Shown: positions 45,370 through 53,025 of the stretch, piece after piece
Position numbering within the stretch: position 1 is the stretch's first letter
Layout of the letters: each line of letters begins with the position of its first letter
Assembly: GCA_035443825.1 (NCBI GenBank)
Contig: DAOMNN010000007.1
Location: forward strand, 1 to 64,000
Direction: 5' to 3'
From: DAOMNN01 sp035443825
Lineage (GTDB): Bacteria; Pseudomonadota; Gammaproteobacteria; Burkholderiales; Rhodocyclaceae
Length of the DNA: 64,000 bases
Program-made: the position numbers and the translations under genes
Notes under the pieces: model-generated
What the model saw: the letters and a program-made list of their open reading frames with translations, nothing else
The model's database searches: none
What the model was told of the DNA's origin: nothing

Positions 45370-46272
45370 ATGCTGGTCAGACTGCGACGCGACGTCGCGA
45401 ACATCGCGCTGCCGACCGCGCAGGTCGCGATCGTCGCCATCATGGTCGGCATCGACACCGGCTGGGGTTCCCTCGCCGGTCTCGCCCTGCTGATGGCGAC
45501 CGGACTGTTCGGCTGGCTGCGGTCCACTCAGCACGCACGCCTGATCCTCGACACGCCGACCGCGCGAATCGCCTCCGCGGCACAAGGCTATACCGAATTG
45601 CGCGGTCGAGGCCGACCGCTGGACGGCACGCCGCTCCTGTCGCCGGTCAACGCCCTGCCGGTCCTGTGGTACAGGGTAACGACGCAACGCAAGCAGAACG
45701 ACGGCAAATGGCGGCATCTCGCGACGAACGAGAGTGACGCATCCTTCTTGCTCGACGACGGCTCGGGGGTGGTAGCGATCGATCCCGAGGGAGCCGAGAT
45801 GTTGGTGCGCCGCCGCGACGTGTACAACAACGGGGATCTTCGTCACACGCAATGGTCGCTGATCGCCAGCGACCCGATCTACGTACTGGGAGATTTCGTT
45901 ACCCTTGGCAGCATTTCTCCCGAATTCGATACCGCTGCCCAGGTACGCGATCTGCTCGCCGAGTGGAAGCGCAACCACAGTGAGCTGCTCGCGCGCTTCG
46001 ATCTCGACGGCGACGGGGAGATCGATCTGCGCGAATGGGAACTGGCTCGCGCGCAGGCGAGGCGCGAGGTGATGCGGCAACGTCGCGACACGCTCGCCGC
46101 TGCCGAAGCGCATGTCGTGCGAAAACCGACGACGCGACGCCTCTACCTCATCTCGGATCTCGACCCTGCCGTGATTGCCAGGCGATACCGGTTCTGGGCC
46201 GGCTTTCATGCGTCGATCTTTCTGGGTGCCGCCGCGGCGGCCGCCTGGTTCGATCAGATCGGGGCTTTCTAG
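45370..46272 (+). CDS. GIDE-domain membrane protein with an EF-hand
   Basis: 300 residues. N-terminal membrane segments (about 15-32 and 35-50), a GIDE-like domain (about 60-185; includes PVLWYRVTTQRK and a Ser/Asp-rich strand region) as in proteins annotated 'E3 ubiquitin ligase-like', then DLDGDGEIDLRE at 211-222, a textbook EF-hand Ca2+-binding loop, and a C-terminal helix (about 278-297). No RING domain is present, so ligase activity is not implied. It forms an operon with lemA. Confidence 0.75.
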   Translation: MLVRLRRDVANIALPTAQVAIVAIMVGIDTGWGSLAGLALLMATGLFGWLRSTQHARLILDTPTARIASAAQGYTELRGRGRPLDGTPLLSPVNALPVLWYRVTTQRKQNDGKWRHLATNESDASFLLDDGSGVVAIDPEGAEMLVRRRDVYNNGDLRHTQWSLIASDPIYVLGDFVTLGSISPEFDTAAQVRDLLAEWKRNHSELLARFDLDGDGEIDLREWELARAQARREVMRQRRDTLAAAEAHVVRKPTTRRLYLISDLDPAVIARRYRFWAGFHASIFLGAAAAAAWFDQIGAF

Positions 46273-46306
46273 AGCGTGTTCTCATCCGCCAATCTCTGCG
46301 ACAGTA

Positions 46307-48217
46307 TCAACCCTCACCCGTAGCCCTGGTTTCCAGCGTCTCCCAGCGTTGCATCGCGTCGTCGATCTCATTTCCCAGCGTATCCAGCCGCGCCTTGATG
46401 CGAAGCACTTCGTCCGAATTCTGCTCATACAGCGCGGGGTCGGCCAGGCGTTGATGCAGACCAGCCTGTTCGGCTTCGAGTGCTGCAATGTGGTCCGGAA
46501 GCCCCTGAAGTTCCTGCTTTTCCTTGAACGAGAGCCTGGCCGTGCCAGAAGCAGCGGACCTGGATGCCGATGCGGCACGCGGCGGGGCGGACTTGTCCGC
46601 CCTGGGCTGGTCACGCGCCTCGGCCTGCTTGACCCTGAACCAGTCGGCATAGCCCCCGGCATATTCTCCCCAACGCCCGTCACCCTCGGACGCGATCACC
46701 TGGGTAACGACATTGTCCAGAAACGCGCGGTCGTGACTCACCAGGAACAGTGTCCCGTCGTAACCGGCGAGGAGTTCCTCGAGCAGATCGAGCGTTTCGA
46801 TGTCCAGATCGTTGGTCGGCTCGTCCAGCACCATGACATTGGCCGGACGGGCAAACAAGCGCGCGAGGAGCAACCGGTTGCGCTCGCCGCCGGAGAGCGA
46901 TTTGACCGGGGAGCGCGCTCGCTGCGGCGCGAACAGGAAGTCACCCAGATAGCCGATCACGTGCTTGCGCTCGCCGCCTATCTCGATGAAATCGGAGCCC
47001 GGGCTGATCACTTCGGTAAGCGGCAACTCGGGATCGAGCTGGGCACGCAACTGGTCGAAATAGGCGACGCTCTGGCGTGTGCCACGCCGCACGGTACCGC
47101 TGTCGGATTCGATCTCGCCGAGTATCAGCTTGAGGAGCGTGGTCTTGCCCGATCCGTTGGGCCCGATGAAACCGACGCGGTCACCGCGCATGATGCGCGT
47201 CGAGAAATCACGCACCACCACCCGATCTCCGAAGCTCTTCGTCACGTGGGTGAGTTCGGCGACCATCCGCCCGCCCTGTTCGCCCGTGTCTACCGCGAGC
47301 CGGACATTGCCGGTGCGATCGCGACGCGCCGCCCGCTCGCGCCGCAAGGATTCGAGCCGACGCACCCGACCTTCGTTGCGGGTGCGCCGTGCCTCGATGC
47401 CCTTGCGGATCCAGACCTCCTCCTGCGCGAGCACCTTGTCGAACCGCGCATTCGCCTTCTCCTCGGTCTCCAGTTCCTCCGCCTTTCGCCGCAGGTAATC
47501 ACTGAATCGCCCCGGATAGCTGGATAGCCGTCCGCGATCGAGCTCCAGGATGCGGGTAGCCACATTGTCGAGAAACACGCGGTCGTGAGTGATCACCACG
47601 ACCGAACCGGGAAACTCCCGAATCAAGCCTTCGAGCCACAGGATGCCATCCAGGTCGAGGTGATTGGTGGGCTCGTCGAGCAGCAGCAGGTCAGGCTCCG
47701 CCACCAGCGCCCTGGCCAGCGCGACGCGCTTCACTCCGCCACCGGAGAGACTTCCGACCTTTGCCTCGCCCGGCAGTCCGAGGCGCAACACCACCTCCTC
47801 GACGCGCTGACTAAGGCGCCACGCATCGGCGCTTTCGACCTCATGCTGCAATGAATCGAGCCTCGCCATGGCCTGGGGACTCGCGGATTCGGCAACGTCA
47901 TGCAGCGCCTGATGATATTCGACCAGTACGCGTGCGGCCTCGCCAACACCGTCCGCGACAGTTGCGAACACTTCGCGGTCGCTCGAAAAATCGGCCTCCT
48001 GCGGCACATATGCCACGCGTAACCCGCTCTCCCGCCACACCTCGCCGTCATCGAGCGTCGCCTGACCGGCCAGAGCCCGCAGCAGGCTCGACTTGCCCGA
48101 GCCGTTGCGCCCGATCAGCGCGACGCGCTCGCCTGGATCGACCTGAAACGAGACATGATCAAGCAAATCCACATGTCCGAAGGCAAGACAGGCGTTATCG
48201 ACGGTAAGCAATGGCAT
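46307..48217 (-). CDS. uup: ABC-F family ATPase Uup
   Basis: 636 residues: two ABC modules, no membrane domain. Walker A sites are GRNGSGKSS and GPNGSGKTT; signature motifs are LSGGGVKR and LSGGERNR; Walker B ends are LLLDEPTNHLD and MVLDEPTNDLD. The linker is Arg-rich, and the C-terminal coiled coil (about 560-636) is the Uup-specific DNA/ribosome-binding tail. The start MPLLTVDNACL is chosen over a longer frame on conservation. ABC-F proteins act on ribosomes; Uup also influences transposon excision. Confidence 0.93.
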   Translation of the reverse strand: MPLLTVDNACLAFGHVDLLDHVSFQVDPGERVALIGRNGSGKSSLLRALAGQATLDDGEVWRESGLRVAYVPQEADFSSDREVFATVADGVGEAARVLVEYHQALHDVAESASPQAMARLDSLQHEVESADAWRLSQRVEEVVLRLGLPGEAKVGSLSGGGVKRVALARALVAEPDLLLLDEPTNHLDLDGILWLEGLIREFPGSVVVITHDRVFLDNVATRILELDRGRLSSYPGRFSDYLRRKAEELETEEKANARFDKVLAQEEVWIRKGIEARRTRNEGRVRRLESLRRERAARRDRTGNVRLAVDTGEQGGRMVAELTHVTKSFGDRVVVRDFSTRIMRGDRVGFIGPNGSGKTTLLKLILGEIESDSGTVRRGTRQSVAYFDQLRAQLDPELPLTEVISPGSDFIEIGGERKHVIGYLGDFLFAPQRARSPVKSLSGGERNRLLLARLFARPANVMVLDEPTNDLDIETLDLLEELLAGYDGTLFLVSHDRAFLDNVVTQVIASEGDGRWGEYAGGYADWFRVKQAEARDQPRADKSAPPRAASASRSAASGTARLSFKEKQELQGLPDHIAALEAEQAGLHQRLADPALYEQNSDEVLRIKARLDTLGNEIDDAMQRWETLETRATGEG

Positions 48218-48307
48218 GGTGGTCGCGGGCAGGTGGGGCAGAAGGCTCGATTCTACCGGGCTGCTAACATAGCAGACGATTTCGGTGATAATGCGGCGCC
48301 GCATGCA

Positions 48308-48411
48308 CTAGTGGTCTGCTTCGCAAATACCAGAACACGAAAACGCGCCTTGCCCTGCACCGCAATCCATCGTTTTCGTCATGTCCTTTGATTTACGGAG
48401 CAGACCACTAG
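48308..48411. mobile_element. MITE-like element bounded by CTAG, 104 bp
   Basis: Ends CTAGTGGTCTGCTTCGCAAA and, on the other strand, CTAGTGGTCTGCTCCGTAAA match at 18 of 20 positions. The element is only 104 bp with no coding capacity, between uup and the gcr-like gene. Its edges are CTAG, the same as the unrelated element at 5562. Confidence 0.6.
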
Positions 48412-48443
48412 GACGATCCGCCGACTCCGGCACACGAGGTGGA

Positions 48444-50531
48444 ATGGAAGCCTTACTGAAAAAATTCGGCGAACCCGAGCAGGACGAGATGCAGTCGTGG
48501 CAGGCGCTCGTCGCCGCGATGCGTCCGCCCCGCCCGCACGACATCGATCACGCGGCTGACAATCTGCGTACGCTGATTCGCGTACTCGGGCGCCGCGCGG
48601 ATCTCCGGGATCGTGTCCGGGACGCCGTCATGCGCCTGTTCCGCGATCGCAAGCTTGTGTCCCTGTATGTCTCTTCCGGTCTGCTGCCTTCGAGCGGCTT
48701 CTTTTCCGAGACGGCGAAACGCATCACCGGCCGCCTCCTGCCGGATGTGCTCGACACCAGCTACATGCGTGGCGTTCTGAACGCAGTGTTCTATCGCGTC
48801 AGCGACGAGATCTGGGTGAACGGCATTCCGGACGAAGACTGGATCGAGCTGATCAATACGCTCTTCGATCCGGATATTCATGAACTCGATAGACGGGACA
48901 GGAGCCACCTGCCGGAACCCGTGGAGGAAGTGATCGAGGCGCTGCGAATGCTTTCCTACCACGTTTCCTCGATCGGTCTGGATCCGGAGCTGGTACGCAT
49001 CGACCCCGTGCTGGAAGAGCATGAATCCCCGTTTCTTGCACAGAATGCCGAGCTGATCACCTATCTCGCCTATTTCAAACAATGGTGGAGCGACGAGTCA
49101 ACACCGATCGAGGACGAGAAGCACCTCGCAGTCATGCTCGACCAGTGCGAGGACGTCGTACTGCGCATTCGGCGCCGTGCGGCGAAACTGGGCACCAGCT
49201 TGTCGCTGACCTTCAAGCTCGAGCGCCTGCATCAGCATCTCGAGCGCATCGCCGAACTTCTCGAGTTGCTGATCCAACTCAGGACGGAGCGCAACATCAA
49301 CGCGATCGCGCCCCATATCGCGCGTTTGCTCAAGAAACTGATCCGCGCCGAATGCCGCAAGAACAAGCTGTCGGATTACTGGGGCAAAAACGTCGAACTG
49401 CTTTCCTTGCGCATGACCGAGAGCGCGAGCCGGACTGGCGAGCGCTACATCTCATCCACCCGCAGTGAATACTTCGGCATCGTGCGATCGGCCGCCCTGG
49501 GGGGATTGATCATTGCGTTGATGGGGACACTCAAGATCGTTTTCGGGTGGCAGGGTTTCGCACCGTTGAGCGAAGCGCTCGTGTTCTGTCTGAACTACGG
49601 CATCGGTTTCGTCCTCATCCACATCCTCGGCGGGACGGTGGCGACCAAACAGCCGGCAATGACCGCAAATGCCATCGCGGCCTCGATCGGAGAAGCGAAG
49701 GGAAAGACGCGCAACCTGGACAATCTGGTCGAGCTCATCGTCAGAACGGTCCGCAGCCAGCTGGGTGCAATCCTGGGCAACGTAGGCGTCGCAATCCCCG
49801 TGGCCATGTTCCTTGCGTCACTGGTCTGGGTGCTCTCCGGCAGTCACTTCGTCTCCCCCGAAGAAGCCAACGCGCTGCTCGACCAGGTCAGTCCGCTGAG
49901 CGGCGCCATCCTGTTCGCGGCGATCGCCGGCATTTGTCTATTCCTGTCGGGTCTGATCGCCGGCTACTACGACAATCTTTCGGCTTACGGCCGAATCCCT
50001 CAACGACTCCTGCAGCTTCGGTGGCCGCGTCGCGCTTTCGGGCAGGCGCGCATGGAACGTGTTGCCGAATACGTGGAAAGCAATCTCGGTGCATTGGCGG
50101 GAAACTTTTTCTTCGGCTTCCTGCTGGGCGGCGTCACCGCACTCGGCATGCTGTTCGGTCTTCCGCTGGATATCCGCCACATCGCCTTCTCGTCCGCCTA
50201 CGTCGGCCATGCCATCGTCGGGCTCGAGTTCTTCCTGCCATGGCACATAGCCTTGCTGGCGGCAGTGGGTATTGCGCTTATCGGCCTGACCAATCTCACC
50301 GTCAGTTTTGCGCTCACGCTGTCGATGGCATTGCGCGCGAGACGCATCACCTTCGAACAGGGCCAGGATCTGCTCAAGCTCGTGTTTGCAAGATTCATGC
50401 GTCACCCACGCGATTTCCTCCTGCCGCCTCCGCGTGACAGGCAGCAGACGCCGGTACAGGCGGCAACGGATCTGGAGGAAACGACGAAAGCTCGGGATGG
50501 CGCGGCAGAAAGACACGCCCGCGCCGAGTGA
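48444..50531 (+). CDS. Gcr-like 'site-specific recombinase' membrane protein
   Basis: 695 residues from MEALLKKFGEPEQDE, with GAGGTGG directly upstream; the longer frame starts inside the preceding repeat. The N-terminal 340 residues are helical and soluble. The C-terminal half has about six or seven transmembrane segments (IVRSAALGGLIIALMGTLKIVFG, ALVFCLNYGIGFVLIHILGG, GNVGVAIPVAMFLASLVWVL, GAILFAAIAGICLFLSGLIAGYYDN, FFFGFLLGGVTALGMLFGLPL). It resembles the protein family named after gonococcal Gcr, annotated as a site-specific recombinase. The architecture does not resemble Tyr or Ser recombinases and no catalytic motif is visible, so the name should be treated as historical. Confidence 0.8.
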   Translation: MEALLKKFGEPEQDEMQSWQALVAAMRPPRPHDIDHAADNLRTLIRVLGRRADLRDRVRDAVMRLFRDRKLVSLYVSSGLLPSSGFFSETAKRITGRLLPDVLDTSYMRGVLNAVFYRVSDEIWVNGIPDEDWIELINTLFDPDIHELDRRDRSHLPEPVEEVIEALRMLSYHVSSIGLDPELVRIDPVLEEHESPFLAQNAELITYLAYFKQWWSDESTPIEDEKHLAVMLDQCEDVVLRIRRRAAKLGTSLSLTFKLERLHQHLERIAELLELLIQLRTERNINAIAPHIARLLKKLIRAECRKNKLSDYWGKNVELLSLRMTESASRTGERYISSTRSEYFGIVRSAALGGLIIALMGTLKIVFGWQGFAPLSEALVFCLNYGIGFVLIHILGGTVATKQPAMTANAIAASIGEAKGKTRNLDNLVELIVRTVRSQLGAILGNVGVAIPVAMFLASLVWVLSGSHFVSPEEANALLDQVSPLSGAILFAAIAGICLFLSGLIAGYYDNLSAYGRIPQRLLQLRWPRRAFGQARMERVAEYVESNLGALAGNFFFGFLLGGVTALGMLFGLPLDIRHIAFSSAYVGHAIVGLEFFLPWHIALLAAVGIALIGLTNLTVSFALTLSMALRARRITFEQGQDLLKLVFARFMRHPRDFLLPPPRDRQQTPVQAATDLEETTKARDGAAERHARAE

Positions 50532-50538
50532 ATCGGAC

Positions 50539-50567
50539 TTGGTCAGACGTGCCTAAGGGGCTAGAAT
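50539..50567 (+). promoter_or_regulatory. Predicted sigma-70 promoter of tRNA-Arg
   Basis: -35 TTGGTC (50539-50544), 17-bp spacer, -10 TAGAAT (50562-50567), 9 bp before the tRNA 5' end. Confidence 0.6.
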
Positions 50568-50575
50568 TGCGCCCT

Positions 50576-50650
50576 CTCCCTGTAGTTCAATGGATAGAAC
50601 GAGCGCCTCCTAAGCGCTAGATCTGGGTTCGATTCCCGGCGGGGGGACCA
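50576..50650 (+). tRNA. tRNA-Arg (anticodon CCT)
   Basis: A 75-nt tRNA with encoded CCA. The anticodon stem AGCGC/GCGCT holds loop CTCCTAA, giving anticodon CCT for AGG codons. D-arm GTTCAATGGATAGAAC; T-arm GGTTCGATTCC. The acceptor stem is CTCCCTG with CGGGGGG: it closes but starts with C-G and contains two G-U pairs, which is unusual. The gene marks the left boundary of the BREX island. Confidence 0.9.
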
Positions 50651-50976
50651 ATAAAAACAAATACTTACTAACCAATATTTATACATTTGCAAGAAACTTT
50701 TCTCTGTGTACGCCATGTGTACGCGATGAAGAGAATTCACTCCTCTTAACCGCCTTCGATATTCGGGGATGTTGATGAGGCGACGCACATTCACCGGGTC
50801 CGAAGTTCCGGCGACATCGCCAGTCCGGCTGCTGCCGATCCACCCCCAGTCCTGCAATGCTCCGGCCAGCCCCGACGGCACTCGCAAACCGCTCTTGTTG
50901 CCCCCTTATTCCGTCCATGACCAAGCAGCTGTTCGGAAAGCCACCGATTCTCGGTCACGCGGGCTCGCAAAAAACA
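50651..50976. other. Junction between tRNA-Arg and the BREX operon
   Basis: 326 bp with an abrupt drop in GC just after the tRNA (50651-50700). A 9-bp direct repeat TGTGTACGC occurs at 50705-50713 and 50716-50724, a form often seen next to tRNA-targeting integrases. No integrase gene and no second copy of the tRNA end were found. I read it as the left attachment junction of an integrated element (inference). The remaining bases show no supported gene or terminator. Confidence 0.4.
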
Positions 50977-53025
50977 TCACTCCACCCCCAGCGCCTTGAA
51001 CGTCGCATCCACTGGATCCGAGTAAAAGCTCGTTTGGAACTTCGCGAACAGCTCTCCCGGCACAGTCGGGATGTCCGTCACACTCGACATCGGCAGCAGG
51101 ATCCGCTTCGCGCCGGCGTCGAAGGCAACCTGCAGACTCTCGGCGAGGTTGCGAACCTGGACGACCGTACCCCCAAGGCTCATATCGCCCAATACAACCA
51201 TCTGCGGCTGGATCGGCTTGGAAAGTGCCGCCGAGCACAGGGCGATCAGGCTCGCCAGCGTAAGTGCCTTCGGGGTGCCGGTATGCTGCAACTCGACTAG
51301 ATGTAGGTGAAAATCATGCTCCCCCGGCTTGATCGAAGCACTGATCCGGTTGGCATTGGCCTTGAAGTAGTCGAACGCCACCTTGACCGCCTCACGCGGG
51401 GCCATGCCCGAGGCGGACGCCTTTCCGTTGCCGGGGATGGCCTGGACCTCCAGCCTGTAGGTCCCGGGCATCTCGGCCTCACCCAGGCTGATCGTATGCA
51501 GGGTGCCTGAACTGAGCCGCCCGTCCGGAATCAACGCGCCACCGGACTGCTCCGGCACTGTGACAAAGCGCTCCTGCGTGTCCTCCAGGTCGATGTAGCT
51601 GAAGTGCACGTCATAGAATTCCATGCCGCCAATTTTCTTCAGCTGCTCCTTAACCCGGCGACGCACCTCCAGCGCGTATTCCAGGCAACGACGAACCGCT
51701 TCCTTGTCAAACTCGCCATGCGGATGGAGTAGCTTGAGCAACCCGGACACGGTTCGCCGCACCGCAATCGTATCGCGCTGGTTCAGGTTGTTGCCCAACT
51801 TGAACCACTTGTCGATCGCGTCCGAGAAACTCCACTTGCGCATCTCGCGCAGGTATTCAGCCAGGTAATCCACGATCAATCCGTACTGGTTGGTGAAGAA
51901 CTCCGGCCGCATCTTCGGAATCTCCCACCCCGGCACATACGCATGAAATCGGTCGAAGAAGGCCGAGTCGATCATCGCTTCCGGAAACGGCGCCAGCAGA
52001 TGGCTGGTCTTCACCAGCGATTCCACGCTCTGGTTGATGTTGCCCACGAATACCATCGAGGCGTTGGCGTTGATCGCCTCTCGCCCACGGCTGAAGGACC
52101 CGGAAGCCATGTAGTCCTTCATGATCTGCACGCCGTCGTGGTCCTTGAAGCGGATCCCGGCCACCTCGTCGAATGCCACCGTATCCCACAACCCGACCAG
52201 GCCCACTTTGCGCTCGGTCATGTTATAGAACAGGTTGGCCACCGTGGTCTGCCCGCCCGACACCAGAATGCTGTTGGGGCTGATTTCCTTGTAGATGTGG
52301 CTCTTGCCGGTGCCACGGGGCCCCAGTTCGCAGTAGTTGTAGTTGTTCTCCACCAGCGGGATCATGCGCGCAAGCAAATGCCATTTGGCACGCTCCTTGA
52401 AGCAGATCGGCTCCATGCCGGTCGAGCGCAGCAGTACGTCCATCCATTCCGTTTCGGAGAACGCCTTGCGCGCCTCGAACAAACCCTTCAGATCCATGTT
52501 GGGCATCTGGATCGGCTTGAGCTCGGTTACGATGAAAGGCGAGCCGCGCTGATTCTCCTCGAACCGGTACTGCAACGTAACAATGCACCAGATACCGCCC
52601 ACCAGCAGCTTTTCAAACTCGCGGACAAAGGTATCTGACACCTCCGCGTTTTTGACGCCCAGGTTGGAAAGCAGGGCCTCATAAACATTGCGCTTGTCGT
52701 TCAGCTTCACCGTGACCTTGTCGATCACCTTGTAGCTGCCGCTCTCGCGGATCTTGGACTTCACCTTCTCGGCTTCGTCCGGGCGCACGTAGTTCTCGGC
52801 CAGGATCCGCTTCACGTTCTTCAGCCCGGCTTCGATCGTCTGCGCATCGTCCGACGCGCAATACATGCCCAGCAGGTACTCCAGCACATAGACGGGAACG
52901 TTCGCGCCTTCCTTGATCAGCTTGGTCAGATCCTTGCGGACCACCTTGCCGGCAAAGTGCGTGTTGAGGAGCTTATCGAGGTTCGAGGTTTCGACGGTTT
53001 CGTTCATTTCTGCGTCAGAAGTCAT
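50977..53025 (-). CDS. brxL: BREX protein BrxL (Lon-like AAA+ protein)
   Basis: 682 residues. The AAA+ core holds Walker A GPRGTGKSH (near residue 235) and FDEVAGIRF as the Walker B region. The C-terminal domain (about 560-670) has a Lon-protease-like fold segment (VVLGDMSLGGTVVQVRNLAESLQVAFDAGAKRILLPMSS), though the Lon catalytic Ser is not evident. In type 1 BREX, BrxL is a DNA-binding, ring-forming ATPase needed for defence in many systems. It is the last gene of the operon and overlaps the pglZ stop by about 11 bp, with the start at ATG 53025 or 53007. Confidence 0.95.
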   Translation of the reverse strand: MTSDAEMNETVETSNLDKLLNTHFAGKVVRKDLTKLIKEGANVPVYVLEYLLGMYCASDDAQTIEAGLKNVKRILAENYVRPDEAEKVKSKIRESGSYKVIDKVTVKLNDKRNVYEALLSNLGVKNAEVSDTFVREFEKLLVGGIWCIVTLQYRFEENQRGSPFIVTELKPIQMPNMDLKGLFEARKAFSETEWMDVLLRSTGMEPICFKERAKWHLLARMIPLVENNYNYCELGPRGTGKSHIYKEISPNSILVSGGQTTVANLFYNMTERKVGLVGLWDTVAFDEVAGIRFKDHDGVQIMKDYMASGSFSRGREAINANASMVFVGNINQSVESLVKTSHLLAPFPEAMIDSAFFDRFHAYVPGWEIPKMRPEFFTNQYGLIVDYLAEYLREMRKWSFSDAIDKWFKLGNNLNQRDTIAVRRTVSGLLKLLHPHGEFDKEAVRRCLEYALEVRRRVKEQLKKIGGMEFYDVHFSYIDLEDTQERFVTVPEQSGGALIPDGRLSSGTLHTISLGEAEMPGTYRLEVQAIPGNGKASASGMAPREAVKVAFDYFKANANRISASIKPGEHDFHLHLVELQHTGTPKALTLASLIALCSAALSKPIQPQMVVLGDMSLGGTVVQVRNLAESLQVAFDAGAKRILLPMSSVTDIPTVPGELFAKFQTSFYSDPVDATFKALGVE

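Noticed and set aside
48444..50531. Reading the Gcr-like gene as a true site-specific recombinase
   Set aside because: No Tyr or Ser recombinase catalytic motif is visible and half the protein is membrane-embedded.
50561..50887. Minus-strand frame ending in SPRRESNPDLALRRRSFYPLNY
   Set aside because: That tail is the well-known false translation of an antisense tRNA gene; the rest has no family match that I recognise.
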